Shown: positions 1 to 11,692 of the stretch, piece by piece
Layout of the letters: every line of letters starts with the position of its first letter
Numbering within the stretch: the first letter of the stretch is position 1
Assembly (NCBI GenBank): GCA_948567375.1
Contig: OX419759.1
Span: 20,800,744 to 20,864,743 of the forward strand
Length of the DNA: 64,000 bases
Reading direction: 5' to 3'
From: Lunularia cruciata
Lineage: Eukaryota > Streptophyta > Marchantiopsida > Lunulariales > Lunulariaceae
Notes under the pieces: model-generated
The model's database searches: none
Told to the model about the DNA's origin: nothing
The model's input: the letters and a program-made list of their open reading frames with translations, nothing else
Made by a program: the position numbers and the translations under genes

Positions 1-640
1 ATCAAAGCATTGCTTTGCTCCTTCAAAACTATTAAGGATCTTACACCCTAGTTACAAGTAAAAATTTTCATAGTAGCTAAGTGCATGATAATTTGTACAA
101 ATTTTCCTCAAAATCACTCAATGAAGACATGCATCAATACTGGAATTTAAGCAAAGGCAAAAAGAGCTTATGGCCCTTTTCTTTATTCATGTTTAATTGA
201 TTCAACGAATGATCTACATTAGGCCAAAGCCTTAAATACTCTTCCTACTCTAAACCAAAGAAATCTATGGTTGAGGAATGGTTGAGGAAATATATAAATC
301 TTCTTGACTCAATCTCACCATACATTGCTAATCCTATCTTTTTTATCTTATCTTATCCTATCCTACTCACATTTAGGTTAAGTAGACACCTTATGGGTAT
401 CAAGGAAGGTATCAATTCTCTCCCAAAGATAACTTGTAGTTTTGTCTTCTTTGGACTTACTATTCCAAAAGTTACATCAATGAAGGTCCTACAATTAAGA
501 AGACTATATAAAACTACAATAACTTCTTTTGCAAAGATCTTTGGACTCCTATTATTACAAAGAAATACCTTCATCCCTACAAATCCTAACAAGGAGTTTG
601 GTCCTCTCCAAGTAGTCATCAATCGTCAAGCCTAAGATAT
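1..640 (-). repeat. LTR-like non-coding end of coiled-coil element (LTR5)
   Basis: Bases 1-250 match 30860-31126 in the same orientation, and bases 250-620 match 38159-38480, so the stretch is repeated in the window. It lies just downstream, in minus-strand sense, of the coiled-coil coding remnant at 660-1964, so it is probably that element's 3' non-coding region or LTR. The window starts inside it and no TG/CA terminus can be fixed. The short ORFs on both strands look accidental. Confidence 0.5.
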
Positions 641-659
641 AGGAAGATTTGGTAAACTT

Positions 660-1964
660 TATGTTTGTATGTTCCCAAAGCCTGATCACTAACTAGTCCA
701 TCTTCTCCTCTAGCTTTTGGACCTATAACTTTGACTTGTGTAATTTCATCTTGGCCATCTTATCTTGTATTTCCTCCTCAATCATTGCCATGAATTGATA
801 TTGAACTTCCTTGATCTGCTAGAGGTCATATTTCTTAGTTTCTTTGAAGTTGTATAAGGCTTTGGCTTCCTTAGTCACCTCCTCTAATATTTTGGATTGA
901 TCTAATATCCTCTCCTCCTTCTCCTTCATAAGTTCTTGGGCTAGACTTTCCATTTGGGTGGCCATCTTCTTCTTGTATTTGGCCATATGCACTTCCAAGG
1001 TGGCTACTTTTAAGTTAGCACTTTCTAATTTTCCCCACATACTAACTACCTCTTCATCTTACACCTTGAGCTACTCTTTGTACCCTTGTTACTTTTGCTT
1101 GGATTCAAGCCAAAGAGCAATCAAGCCTCCTTGCAACTTCCAATTGTATTTTTTTGTACCCTTGTTACTTTTGCTTGGGTTCAAGCCAAAGAGCAATCAA
1201 GTCTCCTTGCAACTTCCAATTGTATTTTTTGTATTGGGTTGATCTATAATGAGGGAATTATTTTGATATTCAAAGTTCTCCTGCATGAGTGCGCTCACCT
1301 TTTTGCACTCCTCCTTGTATAGATTTTTATTCTTCTCCAAATCTTCCTTTCACTTGTCATGATTTACCTTGATAGTGTATGAATTCTTGTGCAATCTTCA
1401 AACAAGGGAATTATATTTGGTGATGTTTATATAAGTCTTCAGGTATTGAGGAGATATAGTCTCCATTAATTTCAACATTGGTCCCACCAAATTGAAGAGA
1501 AATTTAGAGCCATTCATCATTGGTGCTCTTTTTACTTATGCAATGTCTTCTTCTTCTCTCTACTATTGCACTCTACTAGGAAGGATTTTGTCTTTAATAT
1601 CTACCCTTCTTCTTCTTCCACTTTTTCTTTGGCCACTTGTTGCTCTTGGGGTTTTATTCTTCTTGACATTGGGTTGAAGTGCTCTTCTTACTTGTCTTTG
1701 GCCTAATCTTCTTGATCTACAGCCTACTCTTCCAAGTTTGATGTAGATTGTGCATCTTCATACTACTCCCAATCTTTGAACTTGGACGTTAAACCTACAA
1801 GGTAAAGGAATCACCTTTCCCTTCTTGATCTTCTATTGCTAAATCTTTTGCTTCTTCCTTTGAAGACATATCTATTACTTGGAGGTTCTTCCTTTGTCTT
1901 CCAGTTGGGTTTTGGGATCTAGGTAGTATCAATCTCTTCTTCTAGACCATAGTAGTTCCTCCTT
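660..1964 (-). pseudogene. C-terminal coiled-coil half of LTR-element protein (broken)
   Basis: Read on the minus strand this is a decayed reading frame rich in Lys, Glu, Leu and Met. The clearest open part, 819-1040, has heptad-like spacing of Leu, Met and Ile, as in a long coiled coil. A related segment lies at 38502-38738. Upstream in the minus sense (1100-1960) the frame is acidic and basic in blocks and full of stops. The matching N-terminal part appears to be 7193-8250, on the far side of the chromovirus at 1965-7192, so I read the two as one element split by that insertion. I recognise no catalytic domain; the architecture matches the LTR3 coiled-coil family at 45.7-62 kb. Function unknown. 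Confidence 0.5.
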
Positions 1965-2453
1965 TGTCCAACAATATTTTAACAATATGGAGTTTATAGA
2001 CAAGTTAATCAAGACTAATAAAGTAACAAATAGGCCAAATTGGCCAAGAATTATAAGAATATTCTAGAAGCATCTATGCAACTTCTTGGTACCTTCCAAG
2101 TAAAATGTATCCCAAGTGGTAACTTCTAGGAGGAAGCTTCCCCTCTAGTTTAGCTTGCACACCAAGTAGGTGGCTTCTAGAAGGAAACTTCTTGGAAAAT
2201 TTCCTGACTAGCTTAGCTTGCATGCCAAATAGGCAACTTTTAGAAGGAAACTTTTCAAGAAGCTTCCAGATTAACTTAACTTGCACTCTAAGAAAGTGGC
2301 TTCTAGGAAGCTTCTCAAGAGCATTGTATGTTCCCTATAAATACCAAAGCCCAAGCTCATGCTATGCATTTGGAGTTTCACTCATTCAAGAGTCTTAATG
2401 TGATCTTTCACTCCAATCTTTCATTCTCCTATTTCTTTCCTTGATCTTTTACA
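1965..2453 (+). repeat. 5' LTR of chromovirus (LTR4)
   Basis: Matches 6085-7192 once the nested solo LTR is removed (489 vs about 504 bp). It has several short internal repeats around 'agcttgc' and 'ggcttcta'. It ends in 'ttttaca' one base before the primer-binding site. A TATA-like 'ctataaatacc' near 2335 fits an LTR promoter. The start is eroded (expected 'tgtaa', seen 'tccaac'). Confidence 0.75.
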
Positions 2454-2454
2454 T

Positions 2455-2470
2455 TGGTATCAAAGCAAGA
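2455..2470 (+). other. Primer-binding site, initiator-Met tRNA type
   Basis: 'tggtatcaaagcaag' begins one base after the LTR end. It resembles the plant initiator methionine tRNA primer site TGGTATCAGAGC, the commonest site in plant LTR retrotransposons. Confidence 0.8.
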
Positions 2471-2474
2471 ATGA

Positions 2475-3530
2475 GATGGATGGAATTTATAGACAAACAA
2501 ATCCATTTCTATCAAATCATTGGGATTTTTGTGTCCATATACCCCCCAATATCTTTTCATGTAGTTCATCATCTCATGCTTTGGGCAAATTATTTGAATG
2601 TGATCACCTTGTTTGACGAACCCTCACTTTCAATTTTAACTATGGAGAATGGTGGACATGTTGCATCTATGTATTAACTTAGATAATTATAACTAATTTG
2701 GTAGAGTAGTAACTATGGAAACAATGTCCAAAGTTATCATTGTTGTGTAGTGATAAATTGAGCACCTTATTTGATTGTGGGAAGAAAGAGACCATCAACA
2801 ACAAGAGCATGTAGAGAGAGCACCATTTCAAGAAGAAAAAGGTAAATCCAATCTCCAAAGCCAAGGTATTTGAAGACAAGAATCTCTTGAGTGCAATGGA
2901 GAATTTTGTGTTTGATTGTGAATGTTATTTTGAAGCTTTAAATCTTCAAGATGAATGGAAATAGATTCTCTTGGCTTCAAGCCAATTGGATAGAGTGGCA
3001 ATTTCAAGTGGAGCAAGCTAAATGGTAGTTAGTTCCACCAATCTCAACATGGGAAGAATTCAAGAGCATAATTATTGGGAGATTCTAAGCTATAAATGTT
3101 GTACAAGCCACACAAGATTAATTGATAGAATTGAAACATATAGGTTCAATGAGAATCTAAGTCACTCAATTCCAAAACAACATAATGAAAATTCTAGATA
3201 TAATAGAAGGTGAAGCTCTAGATCAAGTTATGAGGGGCTTGAAGTCATACACCAAATTGGAAGTGACCATGCAAGAGCCCAAACACTTGGAGGAAGTTAT
3301 GCAAGTGGTTGAGCACTTTGATTCTTTGGTTGCAACAACTTGGTCTTGATCTTGACCTTCACAGAACCTGCCAACATACTACACACAAGAGGAAAAGCCA
3401 ACTTTGATGGAGATTGATGTAGAACACTTCGCATTGCAATAGGGAAATACTGCAACAAAATGGTGGTTTCTTTTATTGTTGCCAAATTGGACATTGCATT
3501 CATGAATGTACACTCAAGAATGGACTACCT
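2475..3530 (+). pseudogene. Gag remnant of chromovirus
   Basis: A decayed gag frame follows the primer-binding site. Near its end (3462-3503) is a nucleocapsid zinc knuckle of the form C-x2-C-x4-H-x4-C whose first Cys is replaced by Phe; the second Cys, the His and the last Cys are present. The leader of this gag is repeated in both arms of the palindromic insertion (37080-37140 plus strand, 37150-37720 minus strand). Frameshifts and stops throughout. Confidence 0.6.
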
Positions 3531-3632
3531 CAACAAATCACCCAAATAGAGTTCATGGAGTGTGATGATCAAGGAACAAAGAAATCCTAGTAGGAGAGTT
3601 CAAGCCATCTACAAGGAACTTGATTAGTTCCA

Positions 3633-4560
3633 ATGGGATTGAAGGCTCCACCAAGGTATGGGCATTTTGAAGGGAGAGTTGTACTTTTCTGGCTCACTAA
3701 TGTTTCAAGAGTCTTCATAGATCAGATGCATCACGTGTTGGATGTGCTATTGGATCAATGCATGGTGGTATTCTTGGATGATATTTTAATCTATAGTAAG
3801 ATGGAAGTAGAACACAAAGATCATGTTTGAGAAATCCTAAGATGACTACATCAATGGAATTTTTACTACCAGAAGTCAAAGTGTGTCTTTTGGCAGAAAG
3901 AAGTTACCTTTTTGGGTCATAAGGTCTCATCAAAGGGGATCAAGATGGAAAAGGAGAAAATCAGGTCCATTATTGATTGGCCTACTTTGAAGGATGCTAT
4001 AAAAATGTCGGCATTTAATGGATTGGCAAGTTTTTACTAATGGTTCATCCACTATTATGCTCATGTGGCTGCACCATTGATTGATATTTTGGAGAAGGCC
4101 TCAAGTTTTAGTTGACCACCAAGCATGAAAAAGAATTCAAGAAGCTAAAGCATGTGGTGTCATCAAGACACATTCTTCAACCACCTTGTGTGGTTGATTT
4201 TGATGCTTCTAACTTTGCCATTGGAGCTATGTTATATTAAGAATTTCTAAATGGCTTACATCCCATTGCCTTGTGTCTCACCTACTAAACACCATAGAAA
4301 GAAATTACTTTGCTCAAGATTGAGAAAAAGTAGCAATGGTACATGCCACTAAGGTATGAAACATTGCATTATCTTTGGGAGGGGAGGATGATCATGCAAA
4401 CCGATCATAAACATTTGTTGTGGACATTATATTTGGAGCACATAAAGATTAGACATCATTGATGGGAGGAACAACTATAGTTGATTGACATCAAACTTGA
4501 ATATACACCCAGTAGGTTCCATGGGTATCATCCCTAATGCCCTATCATGACAACCTAATT
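3633..4560 (+). pseudogene. Reverse transcriptase and RNase H remnant (chromovirus)
   Basis: The segment at 3633-3830 carries the end of the palm domain, including VVFLDDILIYS, where FLDD is the Ty3/gypsy form of the catalytic YxDD box. Downstream, in shifting frames, are the thumb ('FLGHKVSSKGIKM', about 3910-3950) and an RNase H-like stretch to about 4500. The upstream half of RT and the whole protease are absent. Many stops lie where Gln or Trp codons would be expected, as in old C-to-T decay. Confidence 0.75.
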
Positions 4561-4662
4561 TGAAGATGTTTCTTGAACCTCTCATCATGGTAGAAATTAT
4601 GATATTGTCAATTGACTTAAAAGTCCAAATTGAGTTTAGGATCACTTTACAACAAGACCCTT

Positions 4663-4782
4663 CTTCCAGATAGTACAAGGTCATCTTGCAGCACACAATA
4701 AGGAATACAATATTTTCTCCTTCTAGATAGTGCAAGGTCATCTTGCAACACATGATAAGGAATACAACACCTTCTCCTTCAA
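4663..4782 (+). repeat. Short tandem duplication inside chromovirus pol
   Basis: Two copies of about 58 bp sharing 'caaggtcatcttgca', from about 4665 and 4723. The duplication is between RNase H and the start of integrase and would disrupt the polyprotein. Confidence 0.6.
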
Positions 4783-4785
4783 AAA

Positions 4786-5620
4786 AGGCCTTCTATTCTA
4801 TGACAATCAGATCTACGTTCTAGCTAAGGGTGATCTACAACTTGTGTGCCTTCAAGAAGCCCATGACTTACCAATTGCTAATCACATTAATGTACACAAT
4901 ACCTTAGGTACCCTATAACAACAATGGTGGTATCCCAACATGGCACGAGAGGTTCAAGATTTTGTCTGATCTTGTGAGAGCTACCAATGCAACAAGGCTA
5001 ATAACTAAAAGCCAAGTGTACTCTTTCAACTAGTTCCTATCTCATTTGCTTGATGGGAACACATGAGTTTAGATCTCATCACATCCTTGCCAAAGACAAA
5101 GTAAGGTTATACAAAAATTATGGTATTTGTTGATAAGCTTAATAAGTAGATCCATTTGGCACCAACCTTTGATATAATGGATCCTCCAATATTGGCCCAA
5201 ATCTACTTCAAAAATATCTTCAAGCATCATATGATACCTTGTGTACTTGGTGCAGATTGGGATCCTTGATTTCATTAGTAAATTTTGACAAACATTGTTT
5301 AAGCTACTTGGCACCAAGCTTGCTTTGTCCATGGCCTATCATCTTCAAACTGATAGACAAATCAAACATGCAAATTACACCTTGGAGGATATTTTTGTGC
5401 CTTTGTTAACATTCACAATACCAATTGAGATGAATGCCTTGCAATTGTTGAGTTTGCCTACAATAACTCCAAGCAGGCAAGTTCCAAATTCTCTCTCTTC
5501 TTCTTTGATTTTGGCCAAGGCCCACTTGTTCCAAATTCTCTTCTTGCTCCTCATCCATCTCACATTCCTCATACTTCCACATTCTTGACCATAATATCCC
5601 ACTCCTTACAATAAGCCTTA
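4786..5620 (+). pseudogene. Integrase remnant (chromovirus)
   Basis: Contains the H2C2 zinc-binding region ('EAHDLPIANHINVHNTLG', then C-x2-C-like 'CESYQCNKA' about 4970-5000) and part of the catalytic core ('AYHLQTDRQIKHAN' near 5330-5375, equivalent to the usual YHPQTDGQTER-N block). Several frames are needed to follow it. After 5400 the sequence includes a low-complexity stretch. Confidence 0.7.
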
Positions 5621-5689
5621 TTGTTCAAAATTATCAAAAGCAATACACAAATCAACATCATTGTGATCTCACCTTTCAACTTGGTGATA

Positions 5690-6055
5690 AGGTCATGCTT
5701 TCTTCTAGTAACCTACTTCTCCGACTTGGTATCCAAGTTTATAAACTTGCTCCTAGTTGGATAGGTCCATTTGATATCACCTAAATCATTCTCTTGTTGT
5801 TTATCAACTTGCCATGCCTTGTCATATGCAAATCCACTCTATCTTTCATATTTCCAAGTTGAAACCCTTTGTTTCTAATCCATATTTATTTTCCACTTGT
5901 GTCCAACCACTTCCTCTTCATGTCCCTATCAATGATCATGAGGAGTATGAAGTTGATTGTATCTTGGCACATTGCCACATTCCACATGACCGCCAACAAC
6001 ATATTGAGTACAAAGTCACAATGCAAAAATGTCCATCTAGGAGTTTGAAGCTTCC
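5690..6055 (+). pseudogene. Integrase C-terminus with chromodomain
   Basis: The open stretch at 5814-6062 includes 'FHISKLKPF', the usual link after a chromovirus GPY/F module, and then 'EEYEVDCILAHCHI' and 'QQHIEYKVT', which align with the chromodomain consensus (EYEVEKIL...HIEYLVKW). The usual final WKGY...TWEP block is scrambled by mutation. Chromodomains of these elements are known to guide integration into heterochromatin. Here the copy is inactive. Confidence 0.7.
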
Positions 6056-6084
6056 ATGGTGATGAGTATGTCACCAACTAGCGG

Positions 6085-7192
6085 TGTAAGAATATATAAT
6101 AATATGGAGTTTATAGATGAGTTAGTTGAGACTAACAAAGTGTAATACAAGTAGCTAGACATATTATCTAGAGGTGAAAATTGGTTTGGTAATATCTAGA
6201 AGGATGTTGTGTACAATGGGCTAGGAAGATCAGACAAAGGTGTCACAAAAAGATTACTTTTACTAATAGAGCAGAAGCCAAAAATAGCCTGAAAACTTTA
6301 GAGTCAATTTTGGATGCCTAAATAGATGAATTAGGCCTTGAAAATGTATTGATTCTTTTCCCTAAAGGTTAAAGAGGCTTGCCTTCTTCTCCTTATGATT
6401 TTTCTCATCAAGGGCTTTCCAATGGTACCTCAACCACACAATCCTGAGCTTCTTACAAGAAGATTCTCTAAAGATTCCCTTTTGTCAAACCCATTTGACC
6501 AACTAGATAGGACAAGGATTAACATGTCACCCATCCAAAAAATAATCCAAGGATAGAGCTTTCTGATAGGTCACCAATCCATGTATCTGATCCAAGGATG
6601 GAGCTTCCTTTGAGGGGATCTTCTCGGCTATATAATAAAAAGAAGGTGCTCCTTTGGGGCATCAGAGTATTAAGTGTGAAACTTGCATTTTCTCTGTTGT
6701 ATCTCTCTTGGAGAGTTCTCTTGTTCTCAAAGTATTACACAAAGTAACACATAGGCCAAATTAGCCAAAAATCATAAGAATGTTCTAGAAGCATCTATGA
6801 TGCTTCTTGGTACCTTCCAAGTATCGAGTAACATGTATGCCAAGTGGTAAAATCTAGGAGAAAGCTTCTTGGGAAGCTTCTTGGCTAGCTTAGCTTGCAT
6901 GCCAAGTAGGTGGCTTCTAGAAATAAACTTCTTGGGAAGTTTCCTAACTAGTTTAGCTTGCATGCCAAGTAGATGACTTCTAGGAGGAAGCTTCTCAAGA
7001 ATCTCCCTGCTTAACTTAGCTTGCATTCTAAGAAGACAGCTTTTAGAAAGCTTTATGAGAAGCTTCTCAAGAGCCTTGTATGTGCTCTATAAATACCAAA
7101 GCCCAAGCTCATGCTAGGCATTTGGAGTTTCACTCATTCAAGAGTCTCAATGTGATCTTTCATTCTCCTATTTCTCTCTTTGGTCTTTTACA
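6085..7192 (+). repeat. 3' LTR of chromovirus (LTR4), interrupted
   Basis: Begins 'tgtaagaatata' and ends 'tcttttaca'. Removing 6141-6744 (solo LTR plus one TSD copy) rejoins a sequence that aligns with 1985-2453. It holds the same internal short repeats and a TATA-like 'ctataaatacc' near 7085. Confidence 0.8.
6141..6739 (+). mobile_element. Solo LTR of Ty3/gypsy family LTR1, with TSD caaag
   Basis: 599 bp, bounded by 'tgtaatac' and 'gtattaca', the inverted termini of the LTR1 family. Flanked by perfect 5-bp duplications 'caaag' at 6136-6140 and 6740-6744. Removing the LTR and one duplication restores LTR4 sequence matching about 2010-2035. No internal region remains, so it is a solo LTR left by LTR-LTR recombination. 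TATA-like 'ctatataataaa' near 6630. Confidence 0.93.
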
Positions 7193-8250
7193 AATACAAA
7201 CCTCATGGTTTATGCATATTTTTCATCTATTGCTTTATACTATATTTTTAATGATTTCATCTCCTTTGGGTTGCAAAGTGAAGTACCCCATTGGATGATA
7301 ATGGCTTGGGAACTTCCTTTATTCTTCTTTATTGAGCAAGTTCAATCCCATGTAGAAGTGGATGACAAAGGAAGCTAGGTAGGTTGCTCCACCATCTTCT
7401 TCAAACTCCTTGATCATGCTCTTTGCTTGCAGGTAGAACATGTTTGCCTACTTCACCACCTCCCCTTGGTACACATACTCAAAGAAGATAGTCTAGTTGT
7501 TATTAACGTAGGTTGTTCTCTTTGGCAAAAATATTTTCATGATTACTTTCATAATTGTCCTTCAGGCCAAGTCCTTGTAAGTATTGTCTAACTCCACCCA
7601 TTGATGGTAGACCTCTTCTCTCCAAATGATTCTATGCTTTTTTTTTTACCTTCTTGCCTACATTCCTAAACTTTGTATCAAAAGTGATACTCCTTGTTTG
7701 ACTTGCATCCAAATTGAGGACATTTCTCCAATTCTCTTTTGTCCATGTAAAGGGAATTCCCCCAAGGTTCTCCTAAAGCTCTCTCTATACTGCCTCTCAT
7801 TTCCTAGATGGCTTCTACATCACTAAGTTCATAATTCTGGAGTAAGAAGGAGATATGCTTGCTCTAGACCAACTCATTCTTGCAATAGATTGCACACTTG
7901 TTCATTATTGAGGCAAGGAGAAACAGTTCATGGTCTTCTTCTAGGTTGAGGAGTGAACACCATGTTTCCTATCAAGCATGAAGACCAAAATTTGGACAAC
8001 TATGAGGGCTGCAAAGGACTATGAAGAACTAAATTTAGGATTATTGCTTGCTCTTTGAGTCTGAGATTTGAAACTCTTGGTAGAAAGTGCAATTGCTTGA
8101 TGTGAACTTGATTTTATAGTAAATTTTTCAATCATTGAGTGAGCAATCACTCTCCACACATGCAAGCTCTTTGGTGGTAGTTCTTTATCTCGATGGTGGC
8201 GCATTTCAAATTGGTGTATGATCTTTGTGTCAAAAGGACCTTTGTACTTG
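7193..8250 (-). pseudogene. N-terminal half of coiled-coil LTR-element protein (broken)
   Basis: On the minus strand the decayed frame shows a Trp-containing block 'PFTWTKENW' (about 7740-7766) matching 'PAQWTESDW' at about 55400-55440 and 'PSRWIESD' at 46258-46284. Next comes a segment around 'FFEYVYQGEVV' (about 7440-7490) corresponding to 'VFFH-MFVGKAVD' in the minus-strand copy near 55190. This ties it to the same protein family as the LTR3 elements. It probably continues into 660-1964, beyond the inserted chromovirus. Many stops; function unknown. Confidence 0.5.
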
Positions 8251-10941
8251 AGTTCTGTGGCTCCTACTATTCTTTGGACTTGACATCATTGGGATCATTC
8301 CTTTGTAGTGCATTCATCTTTGTACCCTTGTATTTACAGAAATAACTCCAAAGAGAACTCAACTAAGAGCTTTCCTTTCCTAAACAAGCCATTATTCTAC
8401 CATATCCTTTTGAACAAGAGAGAAAACAACTAAAATAAACTTTTGCAAAAAGGTGTGCTCCATATACATTGTAAAGTATAAGGATACGGTGGCTATGTGC
8501 ACATTAAATGGCATAAAAATGAGTGACAAGGAAAAATTCAGACATTATTTTTAACAGATTTGGGGCACTTGAGCATTATATAAGACATATTTAAATAATT
8601 TCTATGTTGCTTCAATTGCTCTAATATTGGTCCTCATTGTATGGTGATAACCAAACCATTGTTGCAAAAGGAGCAATAATAGCATACAATATTACTCTAA
8701 TTACTCTAATTATTGCTCTTCATTCAAACAATATGTAACCTCAAGCAAGGTCAAAAAGAATTGCAAGACAAGGTACCAAAACTATAAGAGGTTAAAAGGG
8801 TCAAGTCAAGTTATATTTATGTTTTTATGTCTTTGTTTGCATCAAGGATATCTTGACCTATTTAACTCAATATATTTTAATTGATAACTATTATAGAGTA
8901 TATGTAGGTTTAATTATTTCAAAAGTTAATTTTTTTGTAATCTAGGTGTATAAATATTAAGATTAGTGCATTATGGTTTGGGATATATGAGAAACTTCTG
9001 AAAACTTTTGAAAAAACAAGAACTATTGGATAAACATATGATTTTTCTCTACAAAAAACCTTATAATCTCTAATGGGCAAAAAGAAGATCACAATATGTT
9101 TGGATGAAAATAAGTCATTTTTTAGTTACAGATAAATTTTTTCTAGAAAAACATAACAAATTAAAGTCCTGACACAAAATTTGATCTAAATTAGTTAACA
9201 CTTGTTGACTATTAAAGACCAATCTAAACCTTCACTCTTTTCTTTTTGTGTAAGTATCAAATTATTGAAAAGAGAATTTTAAAGTGTTGAGTTTTTCAAC
9301 TCTACTACACTCTTCATTGCTAAGATTTTTGCAGATAAAAATTATTTTTAACAAGTCTTGAAGAGAGATGTATAAATTGATTATTCAAACCCTACCTCTT
9401 ATCATAGAAAAGTAATTCTTTCGATAATTTACTCCACAATTGACTTGTGAATTCTAAGGAGATGTTTTAAATTATATACCTTAAATTACTCTAACAAAAG
9501 TATCCCCAAAAAATATTAGTTGACTTGTTTAGTGCTACATAGAAGTTGACTTGTATTAATTGCATTTATGAATTCTAGAAGCCAAATCTAATATCTACAT
9601 ACTCTTCATTAGTGCCAGTATCAAGTAACCTATTAAAAAAATTAGAGCATCAAATCAATGCAATCGGAAATTCTTTGCAGACCTCTTTGAAGGTAGAGTT
9701 AGAGCTTTTGAAAGTACTCTAAAAAAGTAATGAGAATAAGATGTGTAGACATTGTTGGACATTTGTATTGATCAAGGTGTATTGAAGATTTTAGTTTAGA
9801 ATTGCAAACAATCGTATCATTCAATATCAATTTCTTTATCCACATGTGAAAAAGAAGCTCCTTATATGTCCTATCACCACAAGCCTTTTAGTGCAATACA
9901 AATTTTTTCTCTAAAATTTTCTACCACTTTGATTCAATTGTACCATGATGATCTCCTAAGAATGATTCAAGCATAAAATTTTGGTTTATGGCATAAACAA
10001 GACCACCATTCTTGACTGAATTTGATCCTTAACACTCGTTGAGAAATTGGCACCAACATGAAGTTGACTATCATTCCTTGAAAATTTATCAACATGATAT
10101 TTTTTATTTATATTTACTTCATACACCAAAATTGTAACCATTGATTTCCATACATTCAATCTCTTAGTTGAGCGTGTGTGTGTATGCAAAATGTGTGTTT
10201 TGTATGCAAAATGGTACACAATTTACACCTTCAACATAACACAACAATGCCTCTTCATAAAGCCTAAAATGACAAAATTTTAACCTTTTCTAGTTACAAA
10301 TCTAGCAAAAATTTGATAGATAATATGCATTTTTCCTTATTTTGAAGCATGTGCATCAGTTTAATACAATTGGAAATATACCCCTCATCACTATAAAAAA
10401 TTAAGCTTTCCTTGTACAACATATTCCACACCTCCTTTTCTTGTATGTGTTAATAAGGCTATTTGCCCACATATACTCAAGCATATTTTGAGGCTAGTAC
10501 TAACCAGTTTGATTGACTAGTATCCTCTTTTGGGGCTTATTGGCACCTAATTTGCTAGTGCCCATAACCCTATGTAAAATCTGAGAGATGAAGAAATCAA
10601 AGCATTGACAAAGATGAGCATTTCTTGAAAAATTTTGGTGCACTCCTTGTTAAAATTTTTAGCATTGGGTCATCATGGCATTGTGCAAGGTTGCCCCAAT
10701 AAGACATTATTCATACAAGTTCAATGAAAAGGATTTGGGAGAAAAATAATATGGGATCTTAGCATCGGGTCTTCATGACATGGACAGCATCAATCAACCG
10801 GAGAAAGAGATAAAACCAAAATGAGAGCTAGAGAGGATGTGATACAAAGCAAAGATACATAACAGAATGTAGAATGGCAATAACTATGAAATTTGAAAGG
10901 AATCATTCACTGGTATGTGCTTCACACTTGATCAATACTCA
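8251..10941. other. AT-rich stretch with no recognised gene
   Basis: I see no ORF with recognisable protein similarity and no LTR termini. There are short T and A runs and a small 'gtgtgtgtgtatgcaaaatgtgtg' patch near 10173. Probably very old repeat DNA. Confidence 0.5.
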
Positions 10942-10946
10942 TTGTC

Positions 10947-11687
10947 TGTAATATTCAGAGGACAAGAGAAGAGAGAAAACACAGATTGCACACTCAAACA
11001 TTCGATGCCCCAAAGGAGCACCTTCTCTTTATTATATAGACAAAGAGGATCTCCTCCAAGGAAGTTCCACCATAGGATTATGGACACAGATAGGTGACAT
11101 GTCAGCAAGCTCCACCCTTGGATTACTTACTTGGATGGGTGACATGTTTGGTCTAGGTCCTATCTGGTTGGTCAAATAAGCTTTGACCAGAGGGAATCTT
11201 TTAGAGAATCTTCCTGTAGGAATCTCAGAATCACGTGAGTAAGGTACCATTGGAAAGCTCTCAACAAGACAAAGCAAGGGGAAGGGAAGGCCAGCCTCTC
11301 CTCTACTGGGAGGGGGGGGGATCTGCACATTTTTGAGGCCTAATTCATCCGTTTAGGCCTCAGAAATTGCATTCAAAGATTTCAGGCATATTTTGGTTCC
11401 TACTCTATTAGTAGAAGTCCCCTTTTGGTGATACCTCTTTTGGATCTGTTTAGTCCATCATGTGTAACTTCCTTCCAGATGTTACCAAACCAATTCTCAC
11501 CTTTAAATCATATGTCTAGCTATTGGTTCTAAGGTTCTCAAGTCTATTTTGGTTTCTGCCCTATTAGTAGAAGTACTCTTTTGGTGATATTTCTATCTTA
11601 TCTATTTTGACCATCATGTATAACATCATTCTAGATGTTACCAAACCAAATTTTATGTCTAGATCATATGGCTAGCTTGGTATTACA
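10947..11687 (-). mobile_element. Solo LTR1 (minus), with TSD ttgtc and internal duplication
   Basis: Plus-strand ends are 'tgtaatat' and 'gtattaca', the LTR1 termini. Perfect 5-bp duplications 'ttgtc' lie at 10942-10946 and 11688-11692. The length (741 bp, against 588-599 for other copies) is explained by a duplication of about 150 bp at the start of U3 (11383-11530 and 11537-11687). It also contains a run of nine G near 11313. Confidence 0.92.
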
Positions 11688-11692
11688 TTGTC

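Larger units (their letters stand above)
1965..7192 (+). mobile_element. Degenerate Ty3/gypsy chromovirus with LTR4 long terminal repeats
   Basis: In order: 5' LTR, primer-binding site, gag, reverse transcriptase, RNase H, integrase, chromodomain, 3' LTR. The pol order RT-RNase H-IN places it in Ty3/gypsy, and the C-terminal chromodomain marks it as a chromovirus. The protease and first part of RT are missing: gag runs almost directly into late RT near 3610. Every domain carries stops or frameshifts, so the element is dead. A solo LTR of another family interrupts its 3' LTR. I could not find a clear target-site duplication; the first bases of the 5' LTR are degraded. Confidence 0.85.
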
